Origin: Actinomycetes bacterium
GTDB lineage: Bacteria; Actinomycetota; Actinomycetes; S36-B12; UBA5976
Direction: 5' to 3'
NCBI GenBank assembly: GCA_021784375.1
Contig: JAJXSV010000045.1
Location: 1 to 13,222, forward strand
Length of the DNA stretch: 13,222 bases
A program made the position numbers and the translations under genes. Below are positions 1 to 7,686 of this stretch, one piece after another. Numbering within the stretch: position 1 is the first letter of the stretch; each line of letters starts with the position of its first letter. Under the pieces are notes generated by a model. It was not told the origin of the DNA. It searched no databases and saw only the letters and a program-made list of their open reading frames with translations.

Positions 1-663
1 CTTGTCGTGGAAGTACTGGTTGGAGTTGTCCGCCCACCCGAGGTAGGTGCCCGCATCGAAGCACTGCTGGAACTTCGTCAACTTGTCCCCGGTGAGGCCC
101 GCAGTGACGCCGAGGCTCTTGAGCAGGGTGTCGGAGAAGCCATCTCCCTCATTGGCCGGTTGGTTGTCGTAGATGGCCTTGTGGTAGGCCTCTCCGACGC
201 CCTCGTCGATCGCGCAGCCCAGGGCGTTGAGGGCCCGACGCGACGCATGGTTGCTCTGCGGCAGGTTGTCATCGATGAAGGTGGCCATCTGGTACACGAC
301 ATTGACCTTGCCCGAGGTCGCCCACTGCTTGACGGTCTGGCCGTAGGACTTCTCGAAGGCGTCGCAGTAGGGGCACTGCGGGTCCTCCCAGATGGTCAAG
401 GTGGACTTCGCCGCATTGATCGGCGCGATGGGGAAACCGTAGGTGCCGGAAACCGTGCCGGCCGGTTGCTTGGCATTGGCATCCGCATGGGGTTTGGCGG
501 ACTGCGCACCCAGGTAGCCGGCGAGCACGATGCCGACGACGACCACTGCGATGCCGATGCCGCCGAAGAGCTTGATGCGCTTGTCGCGTTGCGCCGCAAC
601 CGCGGCCTCGGCCTTGATCGCCGCTGCCTGCGCGCGACGGTCTGCGCCTTGGTCCTTCGCCAT
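1..663 (-). CDS. Membrane-anchored DsbA/thioredoxin-fold protein, 3' end cut by window edge
   Basis: The frame is open for 221 codons from ATG at 663 to the first base of the window with no stop, so the C-terminus is missing. It encodes a charged, alanine-rich cytoplasmic N-terminus (residues 1-31), one transmembrane helix (about 32-51), a short linker, and an extracytoplasmic thioredoxin-like domain. The redox motif CPYC is at residues 97-100 in the context WEDPQCPYC, typical of the DsbA-like Thioredoxin_4 family. Two further cysteines lie at about 150 and 201 and could form a structural disulfide. The start is supported by a good Shine-Dalgarno GGAGG at 674-670, six bases from the ATG. It follows trpA by 41 nt on the same strand. 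Proteins of this family act as thiol:disulfide oxidoreductases outside the membrane; the substrate is unknown. From memory, such genes can sit near trpA and lgt in actinobacteria, so lgt may follow, but this is not visible here. Confidence 0.85.
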   Translation of the reverse strand, partial: MAKDQGADRRAQAAAIKAEAAVAAQRDKRIKLFGGIGIAVVVVGIVLAGYLGAQSAKPHADANAKQPAGTVSGTYGFPIAPINAAKSTLTIWEDPQCPYCDAFEKSYGQTVKQWATSGKVNVVYQMATFIDDNLPQSNHASRRALNALGCAIDEGVGEAYHKAIYDNQPANEGDGFSDTLLKSLGVTAGLTGDKLTKFQQCFDAGTYLGWADNSNQYFHDK

Positions 664-683
664 GCCATTCCTCCGGTGGTGTC

Positions 684-706
684 GACCGCACATGCTTTGT
701 GCGGTC
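684..706 (-). terminator. Perfect 9-bp hairpin at the trpA stop
   Basis: GACCGCACA (684-692) and TGTGCGGTC (698-706) are exact reverse complements around a 5-nt loop. The stem overlaps two bases of the trpA stop codon (707-705) and lies before the ribosome binding site of the DsbA-like gene. No U-run follows, so it is not a classical intrinsic terminator. In actinobacteria, hairpins without a U-tract have been proposed to terminate or attenuate. It could equally protect the 3' end of the trp mRNA or set lower expression of the downstream gene. The structure is seen directly; the function is inferred. Confidence 0.4.
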
Positions 707-1505
707 AGTGCTTGGGCAATCCAGTCGTCAGGTTCCTGGCCAGGCCCTCGACGGCGAGCATGGCCGCTTGGTGCTCAGGGGCGTCAATGACCGCGCGCAC
801 GAAGGCTGAACCGACGATGACCCCGTCGGCGTAGCGGGCGATGTCGGCGGCCTGCTCGGGCGTCGACACCCCGAGCCCCACCGCGATCGGGAGCGATGTG
901 ACGTCGCGGGTGCGTCGTACCAGGGCCTCCGCCTGCGACGACACGGCGGTGCGCGCACCAGTGACGCCCATGAGCGAGGCCGCGTAGACGAATCCGCTGG
1001 TGGCGCCGGCGACGATCTTGAGCCGTTCGGGCGTCGAGGAGGGTGCGACCAGGAAGACCCGCGCGATGTCATGCGCATCGGTTGCCGCGATCCACGGCTC
1101 GGCCTCTTCGGGCGTGAGGTCCGCCGTGATGACGCCCACTCCCCCTGCGGCCGCCAGGTCAGCGGCGAAGCGCTCCACGCCGTACCGCTCGACCGGGTTC
1201 CAGTAGGACATGACCAGCGTGGCCGCCCCCGTCGCAGCGGTCTCCCGCACCACGCGCATGACATCCGCGGTGTGTGTCCCCGCGGCCAGCGCCGCCTCCA
1301 CAGCGCGCTGGATGACCGGTCCGTCCATGAGCGGATCCGTGTATGGGAGTCCGATCTCCACGATGTCGACGCCGCCGCGCACCATGGCCGCGATGATGTC
1401 GACAGAGGCATCGACCGACGGGAAGCCTGCGGGGAAGTACCCGATGAGCGCGGCACGTTCCTGCGCCCGAGCGCGCGCGAAGGCGCTGTCGAGGGTTGCG
1501 TTCAT
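705..1505 (-). CDS. trpA: Tryptophan synthase alpha subunit
   Basis: A 266-aa TIM-barrel protein, the usual length for TrpA. It cleaves indole-3-glycerol phosphate to indole and glyceraldehyde 3-phosphate and passes indole through the tunnel to TrpB. The catalytic pair is present in the block EIGLPYTDPLMDGP: Glu50 and Asp61 match the Salmonella Glu49 and Asp60. The N-terminal IGYFPAGFPS segment (about 21-30), the ADLTPEEA loop, and the phosphate-binding region VGLGVSTPEQA near the C-terminus are also typical. The ATG at 1505 shares one base with the trpB stop (TGATG), so translation of the two subunits is likely coupled, fitting a 1:1 alpha2beta2 complex. The upstream ribosome site is weak, as expected for a coupled start. 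The call is unambiguous. Confidence 0.97.
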   Translation of the reverse strand: MNATLDSAFARARAQERAALIGYFPAGFPSVDASVDIIAAMVRGGVDIVEIGLPYTDPLMDGPVIQRAVEAALAAGTHTADVMRVVRETAATGAATLVMSYWNPVERYGVERFAADLAAAGGVGVITADLTPEEAEPWIAATDAHDIARVFLVAPSSTPERLKIVAGATSGFVYAASLMGVTGARTAVSSQAEALVRRTRDVTSLPIAVGLGVSTPEQAADIARYADGVIVGSAFVRAVIDAPEHQAAMLAVEGLARNLTTGLPKH

Positions 1506-2698
1506 CAGACGTCCGCCAGTCCGAACCAGCGCGCGGCGGTGACCACGTCCTTGTCCCCACGGCCCGAGAGGTTGACGATGATCGTCGCTTCCGGCCCCAG
1601 CGTGTTGCCCAGGCGCAATGCGCCTGCGAGGGCGTGCGCACTCTCGATGGCGGGGATGATCCCCTCGGTGCGGCAGAGCAGCGCGAACGCGTCCATCGCC
1701 TTGTCGTCATTGACCGGCTCGTAGTGGGCGCGGCCGATGTCCTTCAGATAGGCGTGCTCCGGTCCCACGCTGGGATAGTCGAGGCCGGCGCTCACGGAAT
1801 ACGACTCGATGGTCTGCCCCTCCGCGTCCTGCAGGAGGTATGAGCGGGCACCGTGCAGCACACCGGGTTCGCCGCCCGTCAGGCAGGCCGAGTGCTCACC
1901 CGTCTCGACACCCTTGCCACCGCCTTCGAAGCCCCACAACTGGACGTCGTCGTCCAGGAAGGCGTGGAAGATGCCGATCGCATTGCTGCCGCCACCCACA
2001 CAGGCCGCGATGGCGGTCGGCAGCTCGCCCGTGGCCTCGAGGATCTGCTCGCGGGCCTCGATGCCGATGATGCGATGGAAATCGCGGACCATCTCCGGGA
2101 AGGGGCTGGCACCGGCGACGGTTCCAAGCAGGTAGTGCGTGTTGTCGACGTTGGTCACCCAGTCGCGCATGGCCTCGTTGATCGCGTCCTTCAACGTGCG
2201 CGATCCTGCCTTCACGGCAACCACCTCGGCGCCGAGCAGCCGCATGCGGGCCACGTTCAGCGCCTGCCGCTCAGTGTCGACCTCGCCCATGTACACGACG
2301 CACTCGAGCCCCATGAGCGCGGCAGCCGTGGCGGTGGCCACGCCGTGCTGCCCTGCGCCGGTCTCGGCGATGACCCGGGTCTTCCCCATGCGCTTGGTGA
2401 GCAGCGCCTGCCCGAGCACGTTGTTGATCTTGTGCGAGCCCGTGTGGTTCAGGTCCTCGCGCTTGAGGAACACGCGCGCGCCGCCCGCGTGCTGCGCGAA
2501 GCGCTTGGCCTCGGTGAGCGGCGAGGGGCGGCCCGAGTATGTCCGGTGCAGGTAGGCCAGCTCATTGATGAACTCCGGATCCACCTTGGCCTTGCGGTAG
2601 GCCTCGTCCAACTCGTCGAGCGCGCGCATGAGCGCCTCGGGAACGAAGCGGCCGCCGTAGATGCCGAAGTGGCCGCGACTGTCGGGCAGTTGTTCCAT
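1505..2698 (-). CDS. trpB: Tryptophan synthase beta subunit
   Basis: A 397-aa PLP enzyme that condenses indole with L-serine to give L-tryptophan. The PLP lysine is Lys90 in TGSHKINN, the catalytic glutamate is in AETGAGQHG (Glu112), and the phosphate-binding loop GGGSNA is at 235-240. The N-terminal block [16 protein letters not shown] is that of the main TrpB1 form that pairs with TrpA, not the stand-alone TrpB2. The ATG at 2698 is 7 nt after the trpC stop, with GGTAGG upstream as a modest ribosome site. The stop shares one base with the trpA start. Length, motifs and neighbours agree, with no sign of damage. Confidence 0.98.
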   Translation of the reverse strand: MEQLPDSRGHFGIYGGRFVPEALMRALDELDEAYRKAKVDPEFINELAYLHRTYSGRPSPLTEAKRFAQHAGGARVFLKREDLNHTGSHKINNVLGQALLTKRMGKTRVIAETGAGQHGVATATAAALMGLECVVYMGEVDTERQALNVARMRLLGAEVVAVKAGSRTLKDAINEAMRDWVTNVDNTHYLLGTVAGASPFPEMVRDFHRIIGIEAREQILEATGELPTAIAACVGGGSNAIGIFHAFLDDDVQLWGFEGGGKGVETGEHSACLTGGEPGVLHGARSYLLQDAEGQTIESYSVSAGLDYPSVGPEHAYLKDIGRAHYEPVNDDKAMDAFALLCRTEGIIPAIESAHALAGALRLGNTLGPEATIIVNLSGRGDKDVVTAARWFGLADV

Positions 2699-2705
2699 GT
2701 TCGGC

Positions 2706-3512
2706 CTACCGTTCGTGGCGGATGGCCGGATGGGCCCCGGCCGTCACCAACTGATGCACCGAGTCCCGCGGATCGCGGCCGGTGACCAGCGACTCGCCCA
2801 CGAGCACGGCATCAGCACCGGCCTTGGCGTACTGCAGCAGGTCCTCCGGGCCTCGTACCCCGGACTCCGCGACCTTGGCGATGTGCGCAGGGATGTGCGG
2901 GGCCACCTGCGCGAACTGGCCGCGGTGGATCTCGAGGGTGCGCAGGTCACGTGAGTTCACGCCGATGATGCGTGCACCGGCTGCCAGCGCGCGCGCCACC
3001 TCGTCGACGTCGTGCACCTCGACGAGCACGGAGAGCCCGATGGACTGAGCACGCTCGTGCAGGCACTCCAGGGCGTCCTGTGTCAGCGCCGCCACGATGA
3101 GGAGCACGAGATCTGCGCCGTAGGCGCGCGCCTCCCACAACTGATAGGAGGAGACGATGAAGTCCTTGCGGAGCACCGGGATCTCCACTGCGGCCCGCAC
3201 CGCGGCGAGGTCTTCGAGTGAGCCCCCGAAGCGGCGCTGCTCGGTGAGCACGGAGATGACGTGTGCTCCGCCGGCCTCGTACTCGGAGGCCAGTGCGGCG
3301 GGATCGGTGATGGTCGCCAACTCGCCCTTGCTCGGCGACTTGCGCTTGACCTCCGCGATCACCGCGATGTCCTCGCCGCGCAGCACCGGCAGCACGGGAC
3401 GGGTGTCCGGCAACTTGGCGACGCGGGACTTGAGTACGTCGAGGGGCGTCTTGGCCTGCCGCAGCGCGAGGTCCTCGCGCACGCCGACGATGATGTCATC
3501 CAGGACCGTCAC
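2706..3512 (-). CDS. trpC: Indole-3-glycerol phosphate synthase
   Basis: A 268-aa monofunctional TrpC that closes the ring of CdRP to indole-3-glycerol phosphate, releasing CO2 and water. Active-site residues are visible: Glu54 and Lys56 in [10 protein letters not shown], Lys116 in RKDF, Glu165 in LVEVH, Asn186 in GVNSRDL and the ESG motif at 216-218. No TrpF domain is fused to it. I chose the GTG at 3512 because the protein then begins [14 protein letters not shown], the normal family N-terminus, and the purine-rich GGAGGGGAGG run at 3526-3517 lies just upstream. The reading frame stays open further upstream, but that stretch has no family similarity and overlaps the kinase gene. The gap to the kinase stop is 49 nt, so this gene may also have its own promoter. 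Confidence 0.96.
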   Translation of the reverse strand: MTVLDDIIVGVREDLALRQAKTPLDVLKSRVAKLPDTRPVLPVLRGEDIAVIAEVKRKSPSKGELATITDPAALASEYEAGGAHVISVLTEQRRFGGSLEDLAAVRAAVEIPVLRKDFIVSSYQLWEARAYGADLVLLIVAALTQDALECLHERAQSIGLSVLVEVHDVDEVARALAAGARIIGVNSRDLRTLEIHRGQFAQVAPHIPAHIAKVAESGVRGPEDLLQYAKAGADAVLVGESLVTGRDPRDSVHQLVTAGAHPAIRHER

Positions 3513-3561
3513 AGCGCCTCCCCTCCTGCGGGAAAGACTAGACGGTGCGCATGCGTGCTCC
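3513..3561 (-). promoter_or_regulatory. Short gap before trpC, possible weak promoter and strong RBS
   Basis: The 49 nt between the kinase stop and the trpC GTG contain TAGTCT (3540-3535), which fits the TANNNT -10 pattern, followed by a double purine-rich ribosome site at 3526-3517. No good -35 hexamer is found at 16-18 nt. The strong ribosome site contrasts with the weak sites of the coupled his genes and shows that trpC initiates independently. That it is also a transcription start is only a suggestion. Confidence 0.25.
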
Positions 3562-4992
3562 CTACGCGGGCGCACGACCCCAGTCGCGGGGCAGGTGCAC
3601 GGTGAAACTGGCGCCCCCCTCGGGTGCGCGCCCCGCTTCGGCGGTGCCACCGAGCCGCTGGGCGAGCCTTCCCACGAGGGCCAGGCCGACGCCGGTACCC
3701 ACCGGTCGGATCCCGAAGTAGCGATCGTGCAGGGCGGACGGTTCGAAGGCCACCGTCAGGTCATCGTCCGACAGTCCGGGGCCACCATCCCGCACCTGCA
3801 GGTCGATGCCTCCTCCGGAGTCACGCAACGCGATGACGAGCGGACTTCCCGCTGGCGTCACGCGCAGGGCGTTCTCGCACAGGTTGTCGATGATCTGCCG
3901 GACGCGCACGGCATCGGTCGTGATGCGCATGGGCGTGTCGGGCAGTTCGAGGGAGAACTGCAGGTCCTCGCGATCGCAGCGGTCCTTCCAGACCTGCCCG
4001 GCCCCGGCCACGATGTCGCGCAGATCGACGGACTGCGGGTCGAGGCGGAGTTCGACGGCGCCGGCCCGGGAGAGGTCGAGCAGGTCGTTCACCAGTCGTT
4101 GCAGGCGCTCGGACTCGTCGCGCATCACCGAGCCCGTGGATTCGACATCCTCCGCACCGATGACGCCATCGGCGAGGGCTTCCGCGTAGCCCGCGATGGC
4201 GGTCAGCGGCGTGCGGAGTTCGTGCGAGACGGACAGCAGGAACTGGCGCTGGCGGTCCTCGCTGTTCGCGAGGGCGTCCGACAGTTCGTTCATGGATCGT
4301 GAGAGGTCCGCGAACTCGGCGACGCCACCTTCGACGAGCCTGACGTCGCGTGCCCCCTCCGCCATGCGCTCGGCTGCGATCACGGCGTGACGGATGGGAG
4401 CCGTCGCCCGCCGTGTGTAGAACACGATGGCTGCCATGGCGAACAGCAGCACGATGATGGAGCCGTAGCCCATCTTCAGCAGGAGCAACCTCGTCGGTTG
4501 GTCCGCGACCGCCTCGGGCTCGGTGAGGAACAGCGAGTAGCCACCGTCGAGGCCACGGAACTCGTAGAACACGAGGGTCCCGTTCGCGAGCCGGCGCAGG
4601 TCACTCACGGACCTGTGGCGGACATCGGTCGCGCGGTCGGTTGTCCGCATGGGCGCGGTGGCGGGAGCCGTCGGCGGCACCAGGACGGCGCGCACATGCT
4701 GGTCACGCAGGATCTCCCGGATCTGCGTGGGGATGGACGCGGTTGCGGCGTCCAACGGGCCCGGACCGTCGAGGAACCGCGCCAGCGAGTTCGCCTGGTT
4801 GGCCAGCGAGGCCTGCGTGAGCTCGACGGCGGAGCCCTTCACGAAGGGATAGGCGATGGCGATGGTGAGCACGATGGCCGCGGACAGGGCCACGGCGACG
4901 ATGAGCGCGATGCTCGTCGCGAGCGGCCGCCCACGTTCGGTCACCAGGCGTTCACCGGTCGGGGCGGAGCGGAACTGGCCCCCGTCATTCAT
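3562..4992 (-). CDS. Two-component sensor histidine kinase, membrane-bound
   Basis: A 476-aa sensor kinase. The predicted order is: short cytoplasmic N-terminus (1-23), TM1 (about 24-48), an extracytoplasmic sensor region of about 120 residues (49-168), TM2 (about 169-192), HAMP linker (about 193-245), HisKA domain with phospho-acceptor His257 in [10 protein letters not shown], and an HATPase domain. The ATPase has the N box around [10 protein letters not shown] (367-376), G1 as DGGPG (402-406) and G2 as GTGVGLALV (432-440). All residues needed for autophosphorylation are present. The start at 4992 overlaps the regulator stop by 8 nt (ATGAATGA), so the pair is translationally coupled. I do not recognise the sensor region and cannot name a ligand. 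It sits between trp genes, but nothing in the protein itself indicates amino-acid sensing. Confidence 0.93.
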   Translation of the reverse strand: MNDGGQFRSAPTGERLVTERGRPLATSIALIVAVALSAAIVLTIAIAYPFVKGSAVELTQASLANQANSLARFLDGPGPLDAATASIPTQIREILRDQHVRAVLVPPTAPATAPMRTTDRATDVRHRSVSDLRRLANGTLVFYEFRGLDGGYSLFLTEPEAVADQPTRLLLLKMGYGSIIVLLFAMAAIVFYTRRATAPIRHAVIAAERMAEGARDVRLVEGGVAEFADLSRSMNELSDALANSEDRQRQFLLSVSHELRTPLTAIAGYAEALADGVIGAEDVESTGSVMRDESERLQRLVNDLLDLSRAGAVELRLDPQSVDLRDIVAGAGQVWKDRCDREDLQFSLELPDTPMRITTDAVRVRQIIDNLCENALRVTPAGSPLVIALRDSGGGIDLQVRDGGPGLSDDDLTVAFEPSALHDRYFGIRPVGTGVGLALVGRLAQRLGGTAEAGRAPEGGASFTVHLPRDWGRAPA

Positions 4993-5704
4993 CGATGTCG
5001 GCAGCCTGGCTCTCCGGTGTCGGTGCCTCCGCGCCGTATCCGACACCGCGCACGGTGCGGATGGGGCTGGCGTCGCCGAGCTTGGCGCGCACCTGGGCGA
5101 CGTGCACGTCGACGGTCCTCGTCGTCACCACTGCCGCATAACCCCAGACATCGGCGAGCAGCTGCTCCCGGGAGATGATGCGGCCGGGGCGGGACATGAG
5201 GTGGGCCAGCAGGTCGAATTCGGTGGCCGTGAAGACCACTTCCTGACCGCTCACGGTGACACGACGCGCGGCCTTGTCCAGGACCACCTCGCCCATGCTG
5301 ATGGACTCGGAATCGCCCTGCACCGCACGCTCGTTGCGTCGGACGGCCGCGCGGACGCGTGCCACGACCTCGCGGGGGCTGAAGGGCTTGGTGATGTAGT
5401 CGTCGCCCCCGAGCTCGAGCCCGAGGACGCGATCGACTTCGTCATCGCGCGCGGTACAGAAGAGGATGGGGATCCAGACGCCCTCGGCCCGCAGCGTGCG
5501 GCACACCTCGATGCCGTCGGGAGCCGGGATGCCGACGTCGAGCACGATGGCGCTGGGGTGCAACGTCCGTGCCGCCTTCAACGCCCCCTCGCCGGTGGTC
5601 TCGATGTGGACGCCGAACCCCGCCTTCGACAGGTAGAGCTTGTGCAGGTCGGCGATGTGACGCTCGTCCTCGACGACGAGGATCAGTCCATGTGGGGTGC
5701 TCAC
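4985..5704 (-). CDS. OmpR/PhoB-family response regulator
   Basis: A 239-aa DNA-binding response regulator. The receiver domain (about 7-120) has the acidic pair Glu12-Asp13, the phospho-acceptor Asp56 in IVLDVGIPAPDG, Thr84 in FCTARDD and Lys106 in ITKPFSP. The winged-helix effector domain (about 135-227) ends in the typical blocks TRTVDVHVAQVRAKLG and RTVRGVGYG. I chose the GTG at 5704 because it gives the usual short lead to LILVVEDE and no earlier in-frame start fits. It has no clear Shine-Dalgarno. The stop overlaps the kinase start by 8 nt, so the kinase is almost certainly its cognate partner. The acidic tail [10 protein letters not shown] is not part of the domain. Target genes are unknown; autoregulation or control of the neighbouring trp genes is possible but not shown. 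Confidence 0.95.
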   Translation of the reverse strand: MSTPHGLILVVEDERHIADLHKLYLSKAGFGVHIETTGEGALKAARTLHPSAIVLDVGIPAPDGIEVCRTLRAEGVWIPILFCTARDDEVDRVLGLELGGDDYITKPFSPREVVARVRAAVRRNERAVQGDSESISMGEVVLDKAARRVTVSGQEVVFTATEFDLLAHLMSRPGRIISREQLLADVWGYAAVVTTRTVDVHVAQVRAKLGDASPIRTVRGVGYGAEAPTPESQAADIDE

Positions 5705-5780
5705 GGGGCTAGCGTCGCATATTCCTTACAAAAGTTCGGTGGGGAAGGCGTTCGGGCCATGTCAGCCCCGCCCGCACGCG
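5705..5780 (-). promoter_or_regulatory. Probable promoter region of the two-component operon
   Basis: This 76-nt gap holds an AT-rich patch at 5719-5736 with only 4 G/C in 18 nt, striking in such a GC-rich window. On the coding strand it reads AACTTTTGTAAGGAATAT. CCGAAC occurs twice on that strand (5755-5750 and 5739-5734), 16 nt apart, and could be a regulator half-site pair, though six bases can repeat by chance. The regulator start lacks a Shine-Dalgarno. GACGCT (5716-5711) ends six bases before the GTG, a weak match to a leaderless -10. The base-composition shift is seen; promoter function is inferred. Confidence 0.35.
5747..5772 (-). terminator. Weak bulged hairpin after the HGxxPAAW-type gene
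   Basis: On the coding strand, GGCG (5772-5769) pairs with CGCC (5750-5747), and inside it GGGC (5768-5765) pairs with GCCC (5757-5754) around a 7-nt loop, with a 3-nt bulge. A short T-run (TTTT, 5733-5730) lies about 14 nt past the stem. This could reduce read-through from the his-trpE unit into the regulator, but an eight-pair bulged stem is common in GC-rich DNA. Confidence 0.2.
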
Positions 5781-5993
5781 CTACGAATGCTGGCGCGGAT
5801 GCGCGACCTGCCCGTAGCCCATCATCTGCAGCACCTTGCCGGCAACGCCACCGAGCAGCGCCAGCAGGACGGCCGCCCAGAACACGAACCAGTTCTGGAG
5901 CAGCACACCGACCCCGCCAACGAGGAAAGCGACGAGGATGATGATGACGGCCGTCCAGGCCGCGACCGTGTTGCCGTGGTGCGCTTCGGTCAT
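5781..5993 (-). CDS. Small two-helix membrane protein of the HGxxPAAW type
   Basis: A 70-aa protein with a short N-terminus carrying HHGNTVAAW (residues 6-14), two hydrophobic helices (about 12-32 and 36-57) and a short polar tail. The motif and place just after trpE match the actinobacterial HGxxPAAW family of unknown function, except that the motif proline is valine here. The frame stays open upstream to 6266 inside trpE, but the ATG at 5993 is clearly right: AGGAGG (6005-6000) lies six bases before it and the family motif starts at once. The Trp-associated larger membrane protein often found between trpE and this gene in actinobacteria is not present: the 136-nt spacer 5994-6129 shows no other credible gene, only a repeated 10-mer TGCCGCGACG (6011-6020 and 6081-6090). 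Its role is unknown. Confidence 0.85.
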   Translation of the reverse strand: MTEAHHGNTVAAWTAVIIILVAFLVGGVGVLLQNWFVFWAAVLLALLGGVAGKVLQMMGYGQVAHPRQHS

Positions 5994-6129
5994 CGCCAGC
6001 CTCCTGGTGCTGCCGCGACGGTCGCGCGGGTTGGCGCAAGTGTTCCATAGCCGGGGCATGAAGCGCCGGAGGGTCGCTCCTGCCGCGACGACGGGCGCGC
6101 CGACGGCGTCGGGCGGCCGCTCCCCACGC

Positions 6130-7686
6130 TCACGCTCGGAGGTGCTCGATGGAGTCGGCCACGGCGATCGCGCGCAGCACCGCCTTGGCCTTGTTCTCGC
6201 ACTCGGTGCACTCAGTCTCGGGGACGGAGTCCGCGACGATGCCGGCTCCGGCCTGCACGTAGGCAACCCCGTCGCGGATCATGGCGGTGCGGATGGCGAT
6301 GGCGGTGTCCATGTTGCCGGCGAAGTCGAAGTAGCCGACGCAGCCGCCGTAGGCACCCCGGCGCACGGGCTCCAACTCCTCGATGATCTCCATCGCCCGC
6401 GGCTTGGGCGCGCCCGACAGCGTGCCCGCGGGGAAGGTGGCGGCGAGCAGGTCGTAGGCGGTGCGGTCCGGGCGCAGGTGTCCGATCACCGTCGACACGA
6501 TGTGCATGACATGGGAGTAGCGCTCGATGGTCATGAAGTCGACGACCTCGACGCTGCCCGCGACACACACGCGACCGAGGTCGTTGCGACCGAGATCCAC
6601 GAGCATGAGGTGCTCGGCACGCTCCTTGGGGTCGTGCATGAGGTCCTTGGCGAGGAGCACGTCCTCCTCGGTGGTGGCGCCGCGTGGCCGCGTACCCGCG
6701 ATCGGATGCAGGAGGGCGCGCCCGTCGGTGAGCTTGACCAGGGCCTCGGGGCTCGATCCCACGATGTCGAAGGCCACCTCGGAGGGCATCGCAACGGGCA
6801 CGCCATCAATGCCGGGGAAGCGCAGCAGGTACATGTAGGGACTGGGGTTGGCGACCCGCAAGGCGCGGTACACGTCGAGCGCGGAGGCCTGCGTGTTCAC
6901 GGAGAAGCGCTGCGAGAGCACGATCTGGAAGGCGTCCCCCGCACGAATGTGCTCCTTGCAGGTCTCCACATCGCGCATGAACTTGTCGCGCGGCGTGAGC
7001 GCGTGCACGACCGGCCGTGCCTCGCCGTCCCAGATCGCGGTCGAAGAGGCGAGGGGCATCGCGAGGTCGGCGGCCATGGCGTCCAGCCGTTGCACCGCAT
7101 CGGCCCACGCCTCGTCCACGCGTTCGTCGCTCGCATCCCAGTTGATGGCATTGGCGATGAGCAGCACCGAGCCGTCGGCATGGTCGAGGACGGCCAGGTC
7201 GGTGGCGAAGAGCATCGAGATCTCCGGCACCTGGGTGTCGTCGATGGTGCTGTCGCCGATCCGTTCCCAGTTGCGAACGGCGTCGTACGAGATGAGCCCC
7301 ACCATGCCACCGGTGAATGGCGGCAGTCCCGCCATCTGCTCGGTGTGCAGCAGGCGCAGGGTCTCCCGCAGGGCCGGCAGCGCGGGCCCGTCGGCAGGGA
7401 GCCCGGCCGGCACCTCACCGATCCAACGGGCCTGCCCGTTGACCGAAGTGAGCATGGCCCGCGAGCGCACGCCGACGAAGGAGTAGCGCGACCACACGCG
7501 GCCGTGCTCGGCGGATTCCAGGAGGAAGGTGCCCGCCTGTTCCCGGGCCAGCTTGCGGTACAGGCCGATGGGCGTCTCGGTGTCCGCGAGGAGGCGCCGG
7601 ACGACGGGGATGACCCGCTTGCCGGGAGCCAGGCGCCGGAATTCCTCCAAGGCCGGCGTCGTGACGCCGAGGTGCGGCTCAGACAT
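6130..7686 (-). CDS. trpE: Anthranilate synthase component I
   Basis: A 518-aa chorismate-utilising enzyme that makes anthranilate from chorismate using ammonia from a TrpG subunit. The N-terminal regulatory part has LLES at 55-58 and NPSPYM at 280-285, which form the tryptophan feedback-inhibition site in the family, so the enzyme is probably Trp-sensitive. The catalytic part has [10 protein letters not shown] (327-336), [11 protein letters not shown] (363-373), TLSGAPK (422-428) and the RRGAYGG block (442-448). No glutamine amidotransferase domain is fused and no trpG is adjacent, so that subunit must be encoded elsewhere. The ATG at 7686 overlaps the hisI stop by 8 nt and gives the normal N-terminal length. 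An in-frame ATG further upstream lies within hisI and adds an implausible stretch. The length and motifs favour TrpE over PabB, with the trp neighbours as support. Confidence 0.96.
   Translation of the reverse strand: MSEPHLGVTTPALEEFRRLAPGKRVIPVVRRLLADTETPIGLYRKLAREQAGTFLLESAEHGRVWSRYSFVGVRSRAMLTSVNGQARWIGEVPAGLPADGPALPALRETLRLLHTEQMAGLPPFTGGMVGLISYDAVRNWERIGDSTIDDTQVPEISMLFATDLAVLDHADGSVLLIANAINWDASDERVDEAWADAVQRLDAMAADLAMPLASSTAIWDGEARPVVHALTPRDKFMRDVETCKEHIRAGDAFQIVLSQRFSVNTQASALDVYRALRVANPSPYMYLLRFPGIDGVPVAMPSEVAFDIVGSSPEALVKLTDGRALLHPIAGTRPRGATTEEDVLLAKDLMHDPKERAEHLMLVDLGRNDLGRVCVAGSVEVVDFMTIERYSHVMHIVSTVIGHLRPDRTAYDLLAATFPAGTLSGAPKPRAMEIIEELEPVRRGAYGGCVGYFDFAGNMDTAIAIRTAMIRDGVAYVQAGAGIVADSVPETECTECENKAKAVLRAIAVADSIEHLRA

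Noticed and set aside
3541..3561. GCATGC palindrome between kinase and trpC as an operator
   Set aside because: The symmetric core is only about six bases and no second copy is present.
5994..6129. trp leader peptide, T-box or terminator in the spacer after trpE
   Set aside because: I saw no Trp-codon run or T-box sequence, and the only stems are short (about 5 bp, for example CCGAC/GTCGG) as expected by chance at this GC content. The repeated TGCCGCGACG 10-mer is too short to mean much.
5994..6266. Upstream extension of the 70-aa membrane protein to 161 aa
   Set aside because: The extra residues are Arg/Pro-rich, overlap trpE, and lack family similarity; a good AGGAGG site directs the start at 5993.
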